A stretch of DNA of 64,000 nucleotides from Gracilaria gracilis (Eukaryota; Rhodophyta; Florideophyceae; Gracilariales; Gracilariaceae). Position 1 is the stretch's first letter. Each line of letters begins with the position of its first letter. The notes beneath the pieces are model-generated. The model worked only from the letters and a program-made list of their open reading frames with translations. It was not told the origin of the DNA and did no database searches. Location: NCBI GenBank assembly GCA_030374805.1, contig JARGSG010000224.1, forward strand, positions 558,001 through 622,000, read 5' to 3'. This document shows positions 1 to 9,951 of this stretch, piece by piece. A program made the translations under genes and the position numbers.

Positions 1-589
1 AGACGGACGGACGGAGATTGGTTTTGGGAATGCATTGCGTTCGTGATGACAGCGCTGTAAGCGCAGCTGTAGTCCAGTAGACGCGCAGCGCGCGCGCGCG
101 CCGTGTGACGTGTACCGTTGTACGTAGCGTATTGAGTTCAATGCATTGAACGCTGTGCGCCGAGGCGAAGCGCAGGCGCAAGCGCAAGCGCAAGCGCAGG
201 TGCAGGCGCAGGTGCAGGCGCAGGCGCAAGCGCAAGCGCAGGCGCAGGCGCAGGCGCCGCCGTGCCCCGACTGCGCCGCCGCCGTCGCCAGTGGCGCCGC
301 TGCGCGGTCAGCAGCGCCGTGCGCGCGACGGCGAGGCTTTTACGCGTCTGCCATGCAGACGTCGGTACCAAGGGTACGTTGCGGCCCCGAAACACGCCGC
401 TGTTTCCGCAGCACAACAAGTCGCGCTACACCTCACGGCCCTAACCTCCTTCCACCGCCATGGAGCTTCTCCGCGTCCGCAACCGTCTCTCAGCCTTTGG
501 CACGCTCACTGGCTTGCGTAGTCGACGGTGTCGGTGTCGTTCCTGCCAGCGCATGAGACGCTTTCGAGCTTCGTCAGCCGTTTGCTCCC
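1..589. other. Upstream region of the metalloprotease gene with a hexanucleotide repeat
   Basis: There is no convincing gene here. A GC-rich stretch holds an imperfect GCGCAR hexamer array (about 168-257). The open frame across it encodes only an Ala-Gln repeat, which is what such an array gives in that frame. A TACCAAGGGTA element lies at about 366-376, some 210 bases before the ATG at 590; it resembles a motif found elsewhere in the window. The interval is probably promoter and 5' UTR. Confidence 0.5.
168..257. repeat. Imperfect (GCGCAR)n tandem repeat
   Basis: Roughly fifteen copies of the hexamers GCGCAG and GCGCAA, with two GTGCAG variants, run without interruption. This is a simple repeat and is probably length-polymorphic. 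Confidence 0.85.
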
Positions 590-1972
590 ATGCGCTTGGC
601 GCCCGTCGCAGCGCTGCTGCTGACGTTGCTGCATCTGGCATGCGCGCAGGTCGACAAGCCTGAGTCGGACTCGCACTTCGCCAGGACTTTGCTTGCTTCT
701 GGCGCTTCGTCCACTTACCGCGTTGACGTCTATGGCGTGCGTAACGATTCTGACGTCTTTCCCGCCTTGCAGCATGCGTTTAATCTTCTTTCTGAAGCCT
801 GGACTTCCAAAGTTGTCGTCAACACTCGCGTCACTTTCACTGACTTGGGTCCGCCCAATGCGCTGGCCACTGGTGGCGGTGTGCTCTTCGTCCGTTTCGA
901 TGCTTCACCTGATCGCGAACTGTTGCCCATCGCAGCTGCAGAGGCTATGACTTCCGTCGATTTAAACGCTCGCGAAACAGGTCTCGACAACTATGACGTG
1001 CTTGTCAAGGTGAATCATGCCACTCCTTGGCATGTCGACTTTCATGACAAAACGCCAGCTCACAAGTATGACATTGTCACCGTCATGCTGCACGAAGTCT
1101 ATCATAACCTCATATTTTCCGGAGCGATTACGGTTGACACGTCGAGCCCCCAAGTGCAGCATGCGTTTCTTCTGGACGGCTATCCTGCCCGTTTCGATCT
1201 CTTTCTTGCCAACCAAGACGATTGCGCCGTTCTAGACTACCTCAAAGACACCCAACTGCCATCAACTACCAATGCCACCAACGGTCAACTGCTTGCCGAG
1301 TCTGTGACCAATAACCGCTTATTCTTCCATGACCCTCAATCTGGCGTGCATATTCCCCTTTACGCCCCGGAAAAGTATTCCATCAAAAGCTCCATATATC
1401 ATACCGTGAGTTCGCACGGCTATGACGATGATATCATGAGTTATTCAGTTCCGGCTGGCTTTCAAGACCGCACCATAAGCAGTCAAGTTCTCCAGATTCA
1501 GAAAGCTATGTTAGACCCAAACCATCGCGGCGCCAAACACTGTAAATTTCCATTGGTAGATCCGTCGGCGCGTCGAGCAACGATGTCGAACAAGATTGCT
1601 CCTCCAGCAGCGGTCGGGAACGTCCCTAAAGATACGCGAAGTGGATCGAAACACGGCTCTCAGTCACCTCTCCACGTTCCGACATGGGCGATTATCGTTG
1701 CTTGTGGCGCTGGGGCGTTGACATGCATCTCTTTGCTATTGGGACTTGTTGCTGCTGTCGGGAAACACATGAGGATGAGGAGAGGTCTGTCTAGTGATGT
1801 TTTCTCTCTTGAGAAAAGACCAAGCACTGCTTCAAGCGGTGAAATTCTCATAGACGATGAATTCTCCACTGAGCACCTTGAGTTTGATATTCGAGACGTT
1901 GAGATTGATGAGCAGGACTTCACGATCGTAGACTACCAAGTTCCGGATCGAGACAGCAATAGTTCACAATAG
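590..1972 (+). CDS. Type I membrane metalloprotease, metzincin-like (HExxH)
   Basis: The 460-residue protein begins with a hydrophobic signal peptide (about residues 1-19). Its lumenal domain carries HEVYH (H168, E169, H172), followed about 110 residues later by DIMSY (Met 283), which looks like a metzincin Met-turn. A transmembrane helix (about 366-391, flanked by MRMRR) and an acidic cytoplasmic tail follow. The arrangement, including the FDLFL segment after the zinc motif and AGFQDRTIS after the Met-turn, recalls secreted bacterial and algal proteases of the HEIGHGLGF type. The usual Gly at the fourth position and an obvious third histidine ligand after the helix are not seen, so activity is uncertain. 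It would act at the cell surface or in the secretory pathway. The first Met directly precedes the signal peptide. Confidence 0.62.
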   Translation: MRLAPVAALLLTLLHLACAQVDKPESDSHFARTLLASGASSTYRVDVYGVRNDSDVFPALQHAFNLLSEAWTSKVVVNTRVTFTDLGPPNALATGGGVLFVRFDASPDRELLPIAAAEAMTSVDLNARETGLDNYDVLVKVNHATPWHVDFHDKTPAHKYDIVTVMLHEVYHNLIFSGAITVDTSSPQVQHAFLLDGYPARFDLFLANQDDCAVLDYLKDTQLPSTTNATNGQLLAESVTNNRLFFHDPQSGVHIPLYAPEKYSIKSSIYHTVSSHGYDDDIMSYSVPAGFQDRTISSQVLQIQKAMLDPNHRGAKHCKFPLVDPSARRATMSNKIAPPAAVGNVPKDTRSGSKHGSQSPLHVPTWAIIVACGAGALTCISLLLGLVAAVGKHMRMRRGLSSDVFSLEKRPSTASSGEILIDDEFSTEHLEFDIRDVEIDEQDFTIVDYQVPDRDSNSSQ

Positions 1973-2689
1973 CAGCCAAAACTGTCATGCTCCATACGTT
2001 CCCTTTCGTGCAGTGTTTGCTGGTGTACAGTTATCCCACTAAAGACAAATTGGCGCCGAAAGCGTCAGATTTCCAATATTTCTTCTTCGTTTCCCAGTAT
2101 AATGCTCAGTTGCTATGCATATTAGTTGCCGAACTCAGGAGGGCCATTAATGAATGTAATCAGACTCCGAGTCATAGATGCGTAAACACTTGGGGATGCG
2201 TAAACATTTGGGTACACTGTCTGAAAAACTACATTGTGGGAAGAACACGCGCTCATCTCCATCCCTCATCTTCACAATCCCCGATATCACTGCGTGATCA
2301 TCACGATGAGTAACTTTACATGATGTCACCTATGATTAGTTTATGGATACGAATCATGGAAGAAGCGAGGGCTGCAAGTGTGACTTCTCCTCCTCTTGCC
2401 CCGAAAGGAGGATGGAAATCCCGTAAGTTCCGGGCCGGAACCTTGCGATCATACTGTATCCTTTTTCCATTTAATGTCCACTCTTGTTTTCTTTTTCGTT
2501 TTCAATTAAAATTGATGGAATCACGGTTTCATCTTAACTCATTTTGGTAAAACAAGATTGAGCTCGACTCGGTGGACTCGCCTCCAGGTTCTCGTCGCGG
2601 CAGAGAAGTCCACGAGTTGTAAGTCTTTGCTTCTTGAACTGTGTGTCTTGCACCTTTTCAGTCGCTGCAGTCAAGTACATACATGAGAA
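1973..2689. other. Intergenic or 5' UTR region with possible noncoding exons
   Basis: No protein can be assigned. A short tandem duplication of GATGCGTAAACA lies at about 2177-2206. GTAAGT occurs at 2423 and at 2619, and there are AG acceptor candidates at 2556, 2562 and 2661. No splice combination gives a recognisable protein. The segment could hold spliced 5' UTR exons of the gene at 2690. Confidence 0.35.
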
Positions 2690-3160
2690 ATGGCGTTTGC
2701 TTTCTTTAGCTCCTTACCGTCCTCCACATTACGTTCTTCTGCGTTCACAGGGGGTCGATGTATGCCCTCACGAAGAGTGAATAGAAATTTCGCTCGACGC
2801 TCTATGTCTCCGGTAGCCGTTGTCCAACATTTTGCTCCTGAGACACTGTTGCTAACGCAGAACATTACTTTGAGGATTTTCCTTGGCGGAATGGGCATTG
2901 TAGCATCGGGTGTCATCGGTGTGGTTTTCGTTGGATATTTCGTATCCAGAAACTTTGATGAAGTAGGTTAACATAGAGACCCTCATATTCTGGAGTCCAC
3001 ATTTTACTGACTGGTTTGTTCGCTTTCCTGCATGTCTTTGGGACTAATTGTTCGTTTCACATAGGTGGAAAGAGAGTTTCAGAATCGTGATAGAGCTGTG
3101 GAAAGATTGAAAGCTCTAGAGGAGCTTAGAGAAAGGAAGGAAAGGGAGAGACAATCCTGA
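2690..3160 (+). CDS. Small, probably plastid-targeted single-pass membrane protein (spliced)
   Basis: Two exons, 2690-2962 and 3065-3160, give a 122-residue protein. The 102-nt intron starts GTAGGT, has GACTAAT about 17 nt before the acceptor, and ends CATAG. Splicing is phase 0. An in-frame TGA just upstream fixes the start. Residues 1-45 are rich in Ser, Arg and Phe with no acidic residues, as expected of a primary-plastid transit peptide. A Gly-rich hydrophobic helix (about 60-85) follows, then a highly charged coiled-coil tail encoded mostly by exon 2. I do not recognise the family. A thylakoid or envelope protein is the simplest guess; mitochondrial import is possible. Confidence 0.55.
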
Positions 3161-3340
3161 CAAATTGGGTCTGAAACCAATATGCTGTCTAAGCAGCTGT
3201 ACACTCTTTGCTTAGTTCGAGCATGGTCCAATGAAAGTTACGAAAAGGTTCTCGCTCCAGGTTTGTGTAGGACAGGGTTAAAACAAAATGAGTACATAAT
3301 ACCCCTCATGTCGTTATATATGCATTAATGAAGCCCCTAT

Positions 3341-3893
3341 CTATCGAGCTAGCTGCCAACGTGTCATTACATCTCTTGCCGTATCCTCTTCTAGAAGACC
3401 ATGTCGTAAGCACCAGCTCTCGGCAACGTAACAATTTTTGCCCTTCGCAAGTTTCTCTTTGTACATGCTTTGATAGAACAATCGCTGTGGATCGTTATCC
3501 GCCGGCGTTTCTCGTCTTTGTCCAATCTTTTCAAACTTGCGAGTTTCTTTCTCCTTCTTTGGCTTCTTCGGTTGCCTCGGCTGTAACGGTTGCTTCGGCT
3601 GCCTCGGCTGCTTCGGCTGTTTCGACTGCTTCGCCTGCTTCGCCTGCTTCGCCTGCTTCGACCTGCTCTTTGGTTTTGGCTCGCCACCAGATCTGCTTTT
3701 GGTCGTCTTTGCCTTCGACACACCTCGTGCTCTTGAAGAGGTGGGTTTTGCCCGTCGCCTTTGCTTCGGCTTGTGGCGTTTGTATAATGTAGCCAACGGA
3801 ACATCGTCATCATCGCGACTTTTAAAGAACCGTAGATTCTGCACTTTGGGCGACGACGGCTGGATAATGTCCATGCGCGCTGCGAGTGGTATG

Positions 3894-3925
<32 letters not shown>

Positions 3926-4402
3926 GTCGTCGTCGTCGTCGTCGTCTGCTTGATTCCCCCTGTCCTGGAGTTCTTGTCCACTTTGTTGTGAAAGGATTTG
4001 ATCAGTGCCCATTTCCTCCTTTTCCACTTCGAAATCTTCGTCCTCTCGGACACTATCTCCGTGCACTGCTCCATCTTCACACTCCTCTTCATCAATTTCT
4101 TCTTCTTCTAACTCCTCCTCCTCCTCCTCCTCGTCGTCGTCGTCCTCCTCCTCCTCTACTTGTACATCTTCATCCAGGTCCTCATCATTATCTTCATCAT
4201 AAAAATCTTCGTTTCCGGGCCTGGAGTCCTCCGCTCCTCCCCCTTCTAGTGAGTCATCGTCTTCATATCCCTCAGAATGGTTGGAAGCCATACGGCCATC
4301 ATCATGCGCAGTGTTTTCTGAGTCATAACCTGATTCAGCACCTTGAAACAGATGATTCTGTACTTGATTCAGCGGGACTTCGTCACCATCAGAATCTTCC
4401 AT
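3341..4402 (-). CDS. Acidic/basic low-complexity protein, probably nuclear
   Basis: The 353-residue protein has a strongly acidic first half (long Glu/Asp runs and a 16-Asp tract from GAT/GAC repeats). Lys/Arg-rich segments follow, including a KQAKQ/KQPKQ repeat at about residues 245-285. The C-terminal 60 residues are less repetitive and contain several aromatic and Cys residues. The IPLA and VPLATLY segments flanking the Asp run look like duplicated short motifs. The charge pattern suggests a nuclear, nucleolar or chromatin protein, but I recognise no domain. It diverges from the prolyl-tRNA synthetase gene across a shared upstream region of about 530 bp. Confidence 0.6.
3895..3950. repeat. 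(ATC)n/(GTC)n trinucleotide repeat encoding poly-Asp
   Basis: Consecutive CAT/ATC and GTC triplets on the plus strand encode a poly-aspartate run on the minus strand. The switch from one synonymous codon to the other within the run suggests two expansions. Confidence 0.85.
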
Positions 4403-4935
4403 GTCCCAATGCTTTAATCAAGAACACCACCCAAAAGTATAGCAATAGATTTGACAAGCAGTGCGCTGTTTATCGGACAACATCAATAGCCCATGCAGTA
4501 CCTTGTGAACAGAAGCTTGGTCTTGTCGGAGCTCGGTGAGCACCCTTTAACCGCGTGAAGGTCTTGGCTCCCGTCTTTTCGCGATACGGCAGCTCTGGTG
4601 TGCTCTACCGTCCTTCGGAGCTAACCGCCAATCGATTTAAATTGCGTGAGTCTTGAGTTCAATGCAAGGCTATCAACTTTAAGCCAAGGCTGTTTTATTC
4701 ACTACTGTTTTACGTGTAAATGTTGTTCCCAGGAATCTAAAACACATTTTGAGACATGTGAGCACCACCAACCCAATCTGAGGTAAATGATGAGCTCGTG
4801 GGGTTAGGACAATCTGTCGACAACATTCGATTCAAAGATCAATGGGAGATGGCTGCTGTCCTCAAGAAGCTCAGTCTCAAACCGCCTACAGTTCTTTCAC
4901 AGAAGATACGAACACGAAATATGATTGCTTGCACC
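4403..4935. other. Divergent intergenic region
   Basis: This is the shared upstream region of the acidic-protein gene (minus) and the prolyl-tRNA synthetase gene (plus). In-frame ATGs at 4849 and 4921 precede the start chosen at 4936. I see no TATA box or RNA gene. Confidence 0.4.
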
Positions 4936-6582
4936 ATGTCTGCCTTTCAGATTCATATTCCAGTTTCCCCTCCCCGTTCTTTAAACCGCAGTGTCTGCCG
5001 TCGCCGTCGCGCACCCATACGAAACGTTATACAGAACGCAGGGAAGGCTGCAACCAACCGAAAGCAGAAATCTACAGCAATTCAGTCTCCATCTATTACT
5101 CCGCGTGATGAGGACTACTCTCAGTGGTATCTCGATGTCATTTCGGCAGCCGATCTTGCTGAATCTGCTCCAGTAAAAGGCTGCCTTGTTATTAAGCCTC
5201 ATGGCTATGCTATATGGGAACTGCTTCGGGATAAGCTAGACGCTGCTATTAAGCAGTCAGGAGCAAAGAACGCCTATTTCCCACTCCTTATACCGCAGTC
5301 TTTTCTTTCAAAGGAGGCTGAGCACGTCGAAGGTTTTGCAAAGGAATGTGCTGTGGTTACACATCACCGGTTACGTGCCGATCCAGATGCGCCTCCTGGA
5401 ACGTTGCAGCCAGACCCAGATGCTGAACTGGAAGATAAACTGGTCGTCAGACCAACGTCAGAGACTATAATATGGTATATGTTTGGTCGTTGGATACAAA
5501 GTTATCGCGACCTTCCGCTTATGATAAATCAATGGGCGAATGTTGTGCGATGGGAGATGCGCACTAGGCCATTTTTGCGGACGACAGAATTCCTCTGGCA
5601 GGAAGGTCACACTGCTCATGCTAATGAGTGCGAGGCTCATGACAAAGCAATAGAAATGATTCAAGTCTATAGAGATATTGCAGAGAATTGGTTGGCTTTG
5701 CCAGTCGTTGTGGGAAGAAAATCGCCTTCGGAGCGATTTGCTGGTGCGGAGGAAACATATACGATCGAGGCCATGATGCAAAACGGGTGGGCTTTACAAG
5801 CGGGTACTTCCCATTTCCTTGGACAGAACTTTGCAAAGGCTTTTGATGTTCAGTACAAAGCAACGGAGGGTACTGAGGAGTATGTTTGGGCGACTAGCTG
5901 GGGAATGACGACCCGAATGATTGGTGCACTGATAATGACACATTCCGACGACGTGGGACTTGTACTACCGCCTACAATCGCACCTATTCAAATTGTTCTG
6001 GTTCTAATTTTTAAGAACGAGAATGACCAGAAGGTCGTAAACTCGTTCGGAGAGCAAGTTGCCCAGCGTCTTAAAGCGATCGGAGTCAGGTATGAAGTAG
6101 ATGGTCGTCCAAACATGAGACCAGGTGCCAAGTATTATGAGTGGGAGAGAAAGGGAGTACCGCTTCGAATGGAAATTGGTCCCAAGGATGCTGGCAAAGG
6201 GGCAGTTTTTTCGGCGAAACGAACCGGTGGTAAGAAATGGTCTATCCCGGTTGATGAGAACTTTGAGGACAGGACGCTCGCAGCTTTGAAAGATATCCAG
6301 GTAGAGATGCTTGAAAATGCACGACAACGGTTATCAGATCGAACAATCGTGCCCGCCTCTTACGAAGAAATGAAGCAATCATTGGAACAGGGAAATGATG
6401 CCCATGGCTTTTTCTTAGTTCCCTGGAAATGTGATGACATCAATGAAAAGAAGGTGAAGGAGGAGACAAAGGCTACCCTACGATGTTACCCAATAACAGG
6501 CCAAGAGAACCTCGAAGGAAAGACATGCATTTACTCCGGGGAGCCGGCAACCCATATGGCTATTTTTGCAAGAGCTTATTAA
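4936..6582 (+). CDS. PRORS1: Prolyl-tRNA synthetase, organellar
   Basis: Class II prolyl-tRNA synthetase of the archaeal/eukaryotic type, as used in plant plastids and mitochondria; it charges tRNA-Pro with proline. From the Met at 4936 the protein is 548 residues. Visible signatures are motif 2 (RTTEFLWQEGHTAH), the RPTSE segment, motif 3 in the stretch ending TRMIGALIMTHSD, an anticodon-binding domain (IVLVLIF onward), and the C-terminal domain ending in Tyr. The N-terminus (MSAFQIHIPVSPP followed by Arg-rich sequence) looks like a transit peptide, so 4936 is preferred; in-frame ATGs at 4921 and 4849 are alternatives. A cytosolic isoform would be expected elsewhere. Confidence 0.93.
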   Translation: MSAFQIHIPVSPPRSLNRSVCRRRRAPIRNVIQNAGKAATNRKQKSTAIQSPSITPRDEDYSQWYLDVISAADLAESAPVKGCLVIKPHGYAIWELLRDKLDAAIKQSGAKNAYFPLLIPQSFLSKEAEHVEGFAKECAVVTHHRLRADPDAPPGTLQPDPDAELEDKLVVRPTSETIIWYMFGRWIQSYRDLPLMINQWANVVRWEMRTRPFLRTTEFLWQEGHTAHANECEAHDKAIEMIQVYRDIAENWLALPVVVGRKSPSERFAGAEETYTIEAMMQNGWALQAGTSHFLGQNFAKAFDVQYKATEGTEEYVWATSWGMTTRMIGALIMTHSDDVGLVLPPTIAPIQIVLVLIFKNENDQKVVNSFGEQVAQRLKAIGVRYEVDGRPNMRPGAKYYEWERKGVPLRMEIGPKDAGKGAVFSAKRTGGKKWSIPVDENFEDRTLAALKDIQVEMLENARQRLSDRTIVPASYEEMKQSLEQGNDAHGFFLVPWKCDDINEKKVKEETKATLRCYPITGQENLEGKTCIYSGEPATHMAIFARAY

Positions 6583-6802
6583 CAATCATCTTTGATGCTG
6601 AGTTGACCTTCCCCCGCAAATGCTTTCCCTGACTATCATAACTCATAGGAAGACCTCCGTGGTGCGTGTCAGCACTACGAAGTCCTTTTCTGTCTCTGTG
6701 ACATTGACTGGTTCAATTATTGTCCGTATTCCAAACCGTATCACGATCATTCAATATGCCTGGGTTATGACATCACAAATTTCCATGCACCCGCTGAAAT
6801 CT
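6583..6802. other. Short intergenic region after prolyl-tRNA synthetase
   Basis: No feature is recognised. The flanking genes converge here. Confidence 0.4.
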
Positions 6803-7521
6803 TTACGTGGTCCGGGCTTTTTTGGTCAGCTTGGCTCGCTCTCCACATTCTAATTTTCGGAAGGTCACGTCGCGATGACTGGCGCGGGAGCTCCGAAACC
6901 ATTCATCTCCTAGATACTTGTTTTTAAAGCCCAGTAAGACGTAATCGGCTGTCTCGGCTGCAATTGCTTTCATTGTCTCCTTGGACACTGCGAAACCCCG
7001 AGTGACTACGTCTTTAAGTCTTGTTCAATACGTTCTAGATATGTTAGAACCGTTTTGCGGCCCCTTTTGAGGTCATACATGAAGACAGATTTTGTTTCTT
7101 GGCTTTCATAATCCTCGCCTTCAGGCGACAAATTGTGCCGTTAGACAAGCTTGTCTTGGAGTCAGTTTTGCAAATAGGAATGTTTTCCTCAATTACTTGG
7201 ATCGCCTTTGCCCGTTGGGCTCTTTGTTTTATCTTCAACACTTTTGCTACGTTTAATCTTAAGCGTCCGGCGTGGTATCAAAAGAGTCACCGTTCCGACG
7301 GCTGGTAGAAAGTTCCTGAGTTTCGCATGCACACAGACTTAGGAGCCCGCTTGTGCTGTTGGACAGTCTGAACTGGAACTAGCATCTTTTGGCGCCATTT
7401 CTCTTTGAAATGGGTCATCCGTTCATGGTGCATTCATCTCACATCGTGTTTGTGACTGACAAAAAGTGAAGGTATCTTCGTAGAATACAGAGGCGTCTCA
7501 CAGAGCGCGCCTTTTTTTCAT
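6803..7521 (-). pseudogene. Interrupted, spliced gene of unknown function
   Basis: Three protein-like segments on the minus strand connect into one chain. One starts at 7315 and ends at 7197 (NFLPAVGTVTLLIP, then Lys-rich). A 78-nt intron (7119-7196) follows, with GTAATT donor, TCTAAC branch point and GAAG acceptor. The next exon runs from 7118 (EDYESQETKSVFMYDL to LERIEQDLK). The reading then continues only after a -1 shift near 7010 (DVVTRGFAVSKETMKAI) to the stop at 6803. The 5' end is unresolved. A 20-nt exon at 7502-7521 (ATG, GTGAGA donor) would join in phase; an ATG at 7398 meets an in-frame TAA. The shift is either a real disruption, a one-base assembly error in an A run, or frameshifting. 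No family is recognised. Confidence 0.38.
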
Positions 7522-7728
7522 TTTGAGCACTACAGTAGTAGGGTACTCTACAAGATGGTAGCTGTAGAACCAGGGTAAACGCTGCGTTGGGTGTAAAGGC
7601 TTGGATAGTTGCCCAAAGGCTTGGTGCCCCATACTACCCAAGGATAGCTAGCCGACCCCAGAATGCTTTGCCGAAGAGGGTATGAGGGCAAGGTCGATAG
7701 CGGTAGAAAAATACTTCATCGAAAGGTT

Positions 7729-9258
7729 TCACTCGGTTGACATTCTCATATTTCGTTGTTCATGCAATGCGTTTAAAATCTTTTGATGCCGCATACGAAT
7801 GTTAAACAATTCTTGCAGCTGAGCATCAACATCTGTGATAGACCTCTCCTGACGAGGAGGATGAAGTGGGATTGTCGAGCGAGGTCCAATCTCAGGATCA
7901 TCGAAATCAGGTTGTCGACCGAAGCCTGAATCTCTGCCAGGTTCTTGTCCAAACGCCGAGCTTCGCCCAAGTCCGGAGATGCGTCCGGAACCGGATTCTC
8001 TTCCAGCTGCGCTGGAGGTGCCAAAGCTAAGACGGCGGGCCTCATGCGAAGCCCTCACTGCGCTTTGCAGTGGTTCGCTGCGTTCTCTTCGCTTCGATTG
8101 TTCTTTCATGATGGCCTTGAGACGTAGAACCTCTCTCTGAGCTTGTTTAGCTTCTTCTCGCGCTTCGTCGGCCGTTCTCTTGAGAGCCTGTTCATTCTGT
8201 ACCATGTTCGAATGAAGGGCTTTGAGTTTTTGTTGCTCAAGATAAAGTTGACGTAGTTCGGCTTGTTTGGAGTCCAAGGTTTGTTCCATGCTTCTTAGCA
8301 GGACCTCGGTGTGCGACTGAACCGATCTTATTGTTGTAGGTTGTTGTTCCTTCTCTTGCAGTTCTTGCTGTAACGTTTCTATGATTGCTTCGTAGTCTTT
8401 CACTCTTTGCTCGGCCTGAGTGGTCATTTGTTTTTGAATATCGGCAATTTCTTTGAGACGAGCGGTTTCCTGTTCGCTTGAATTGCGTTGTTGCTCTGAA
8501 TCAGTCCTGGATGAAGTTAGTTGCTTCTCAAGATCCGCGACGTATTGCTCCATGCGTGTGTTGGTGGACTTAGCTTCAAGCAACTGTTGACTCAAATTGC
8601 TCTGCAAATCATTTGCAGTTCTCAACGCCGCAGAACTGGATGCCGCAGCGGCATCGGCCTCACATCGCGTAGTGACCAACTCCTCATGCAGGCGCTTCAC
8701 CTCTTCTTGCAATAATTGGGCATTCCGTTCTCCTAAACTGAGACGCAGAGTATTTTCGGTTTCTATGGTATTGGTCCGAATCTGTAACGCCTCTTTCTCC
8801 GATTGCACGAATTTGAGCTGCATTTGCATATCACGGGCGTGCAGGTCTTTCTGACGCAGTTCGGCCAGTTCAGCGGCATCGGATGCAATGGTTTCATCAC
8901 GGTCTTTGAGCTGTCGAGAAAGAGCGAGGTTTTGTTCGGTGAGTTCCCTGACCTTTGATCGTGATACGTCCAAATCGGTGGACAGGCGGGCGAGCCTGTC
9001 GAAGGAGTTGGGTGAACGATTGGGGGTGGACTTGGAAGCGGCGGATTGCTGATTTGTGTCGCTGGGTTTGGTCGGGGATGTGACGCGTTGGATCTCGTCT
9101 TGCGCCCGCTTTCGAAGTAGTTTGATTAATCGGCGTTGATAGAATAGAATGAGAGCCTCATTCTTTTGGTTTTGCTGGCGAGCTTGTCTCAACTTAGTCT
9201 GAAGGGAGGATATGAGGCTCTCAACGGGCGATAGGTCGCTGGGTTCGAGTTGCACCAT
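7729..9258 (-). CDS. Coiled-coil protein
   Basis: The 509-residue protein is almost entirely predicted heptad-type coiled coil (Gln/Glu/Leu-rich, about residues 10-380). A Gly/Ser/Arg-rich linker (about 395-455) and a short C-terminal helix (QLQELFNIRMRHQKIL) follow. No catalytic motif is seen. Such proteins act as scaffolds at Golgi membranes, centrosomes or the cytoskeleton; which applies here cannot be read from the sequence. Upstream, the flavin oxidoreductase gene at 9952 diverges from it. Confidence 0.72.
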   Translation of the reverse strand: MVQLEPSDLSPVESLISSLQTKLRQARQQNQKNEALILFYQRRLIKLLRKRAQDEIQRVTSPTKPSDTNQQSAASKSTPNRSPNSFDRLARLSTDLDVSRSKVRELTEQNLALSRQLKDRDETIASDAAELAELRQKDLHARDMQMQLKFVQSEKEALQIRTNTIETENTLRLSLGERNAQLLQEEVKRLHEELVTTRCEADAAAASSSAALRTANDLQSNLSQQLLEAKSTNTRMEQYVADLEKQLTSSRTDSEQQRNSSEQETARLKEIADIQKQMTTQAEQRVKDYEAIIETLQQELQEKEQQPTTIRSVQSHTEVLLRSMEQTLDSKQAELRQLYLEQQKLKALHSNMVQNEQALKRTADEAREEAKQAQREVLRLKAIMKEQSKRRERSEPLQSAVRASHEARRLSFGTSSAAGRESGSGRISGLGRSSAFGQEPGRDSGFGRQPDFDDPEIGPRSTIPLHPPRQERSITDVDAQLQELFNIRMRHQKILNALHEQRNMRMSTE

Positions 9259-9951
9259 AGTTGAGGATGACGACTGCGGGGAACGATGAAGAGTGCGGGT
9301 GGGTCACCGTGCCCGTTGCATCTACCTTCGTACCAGGGGAAAAATGATGATGAGGTTAGAAGGAGAAACCGCGAAAGAGGGTTTGTTGTCGTTTCTGGTC
9401 TTCAAAATTTGCGGGTGCATGTGTATCATAGATACCGGGCACCATTTAAAAAACCGTAAATTGAAACGTTGTGCTCTTTGTAATTGCAATTACGAGGGTA
9501 ACGCTACCCTTGTACCCAACATGTACAACGGTACACGTGTATATGGTACACGTGTACAAAGTAGAAAACATCCGCAAAAGTGAAGTGTCAGACCAGCCAT
9601 GTTGTGCGCGCTGATTTGTGAGCGTCTTCTCACCGAACACGTCACATCTTCGGTAGAAACAGTTTGGAGCGCAACCTCGACGCTTATCTTACGCGCCATT
9701 ATTGCTCTGCCATTGCCCAACTTTTCCACTGTAGATATCGCCACCAGCCGCTTTCTTCACCAGCCGCTTTCTTCACCAGCTGCTTTCTTCACCCGCCGCC
9801 CTTCGCGTCGCTTCCTCACGTCCACGAAACTCACACCAATCGGTTCCAACATGTGCTATATAACAGCCTTTTCCTTCACCAGTCATCATCACAACCGCCC
9901 TCGCCCCGACTTTCACCACTACTTTCCTTTTGTTTATTGCGCACTTAAAAC
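9259..9951. promoter_or_regulatory. Divergent promoter with duplicated G-box and TATA box
   Basis: This is the shared upstream region of the coiled-coil gene (minus) and the flavin oxidoreductase gene (plus). Two direct copies of GGTACACGTGTA (9530-9541 and 9545-9556) each contain the bHLH/bZIP core CACGTG. TACCCTTGTA is at 9505-9514. A 17-nt unit around CACCAGCCGCTTTCTT is repeated three times (about 9741-9790). TATATAA occurs at about 9858, some 95 bases before the ATG at 9952. Confidence 0.5.

Noticed and set aside
146..556. Ala-Gln repeat protein
   Set aside because: It is a hexamer repeat translated in one frame; it has no credible domain.
2320..2660. Spliced small protein (MMSPMISLWIRIMEEARAAS exon with GTAAGT)
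   Set aside because: Acceptor choices either meet a stop immediately or give a chain without recognisable features; it may be a noncoding leader.
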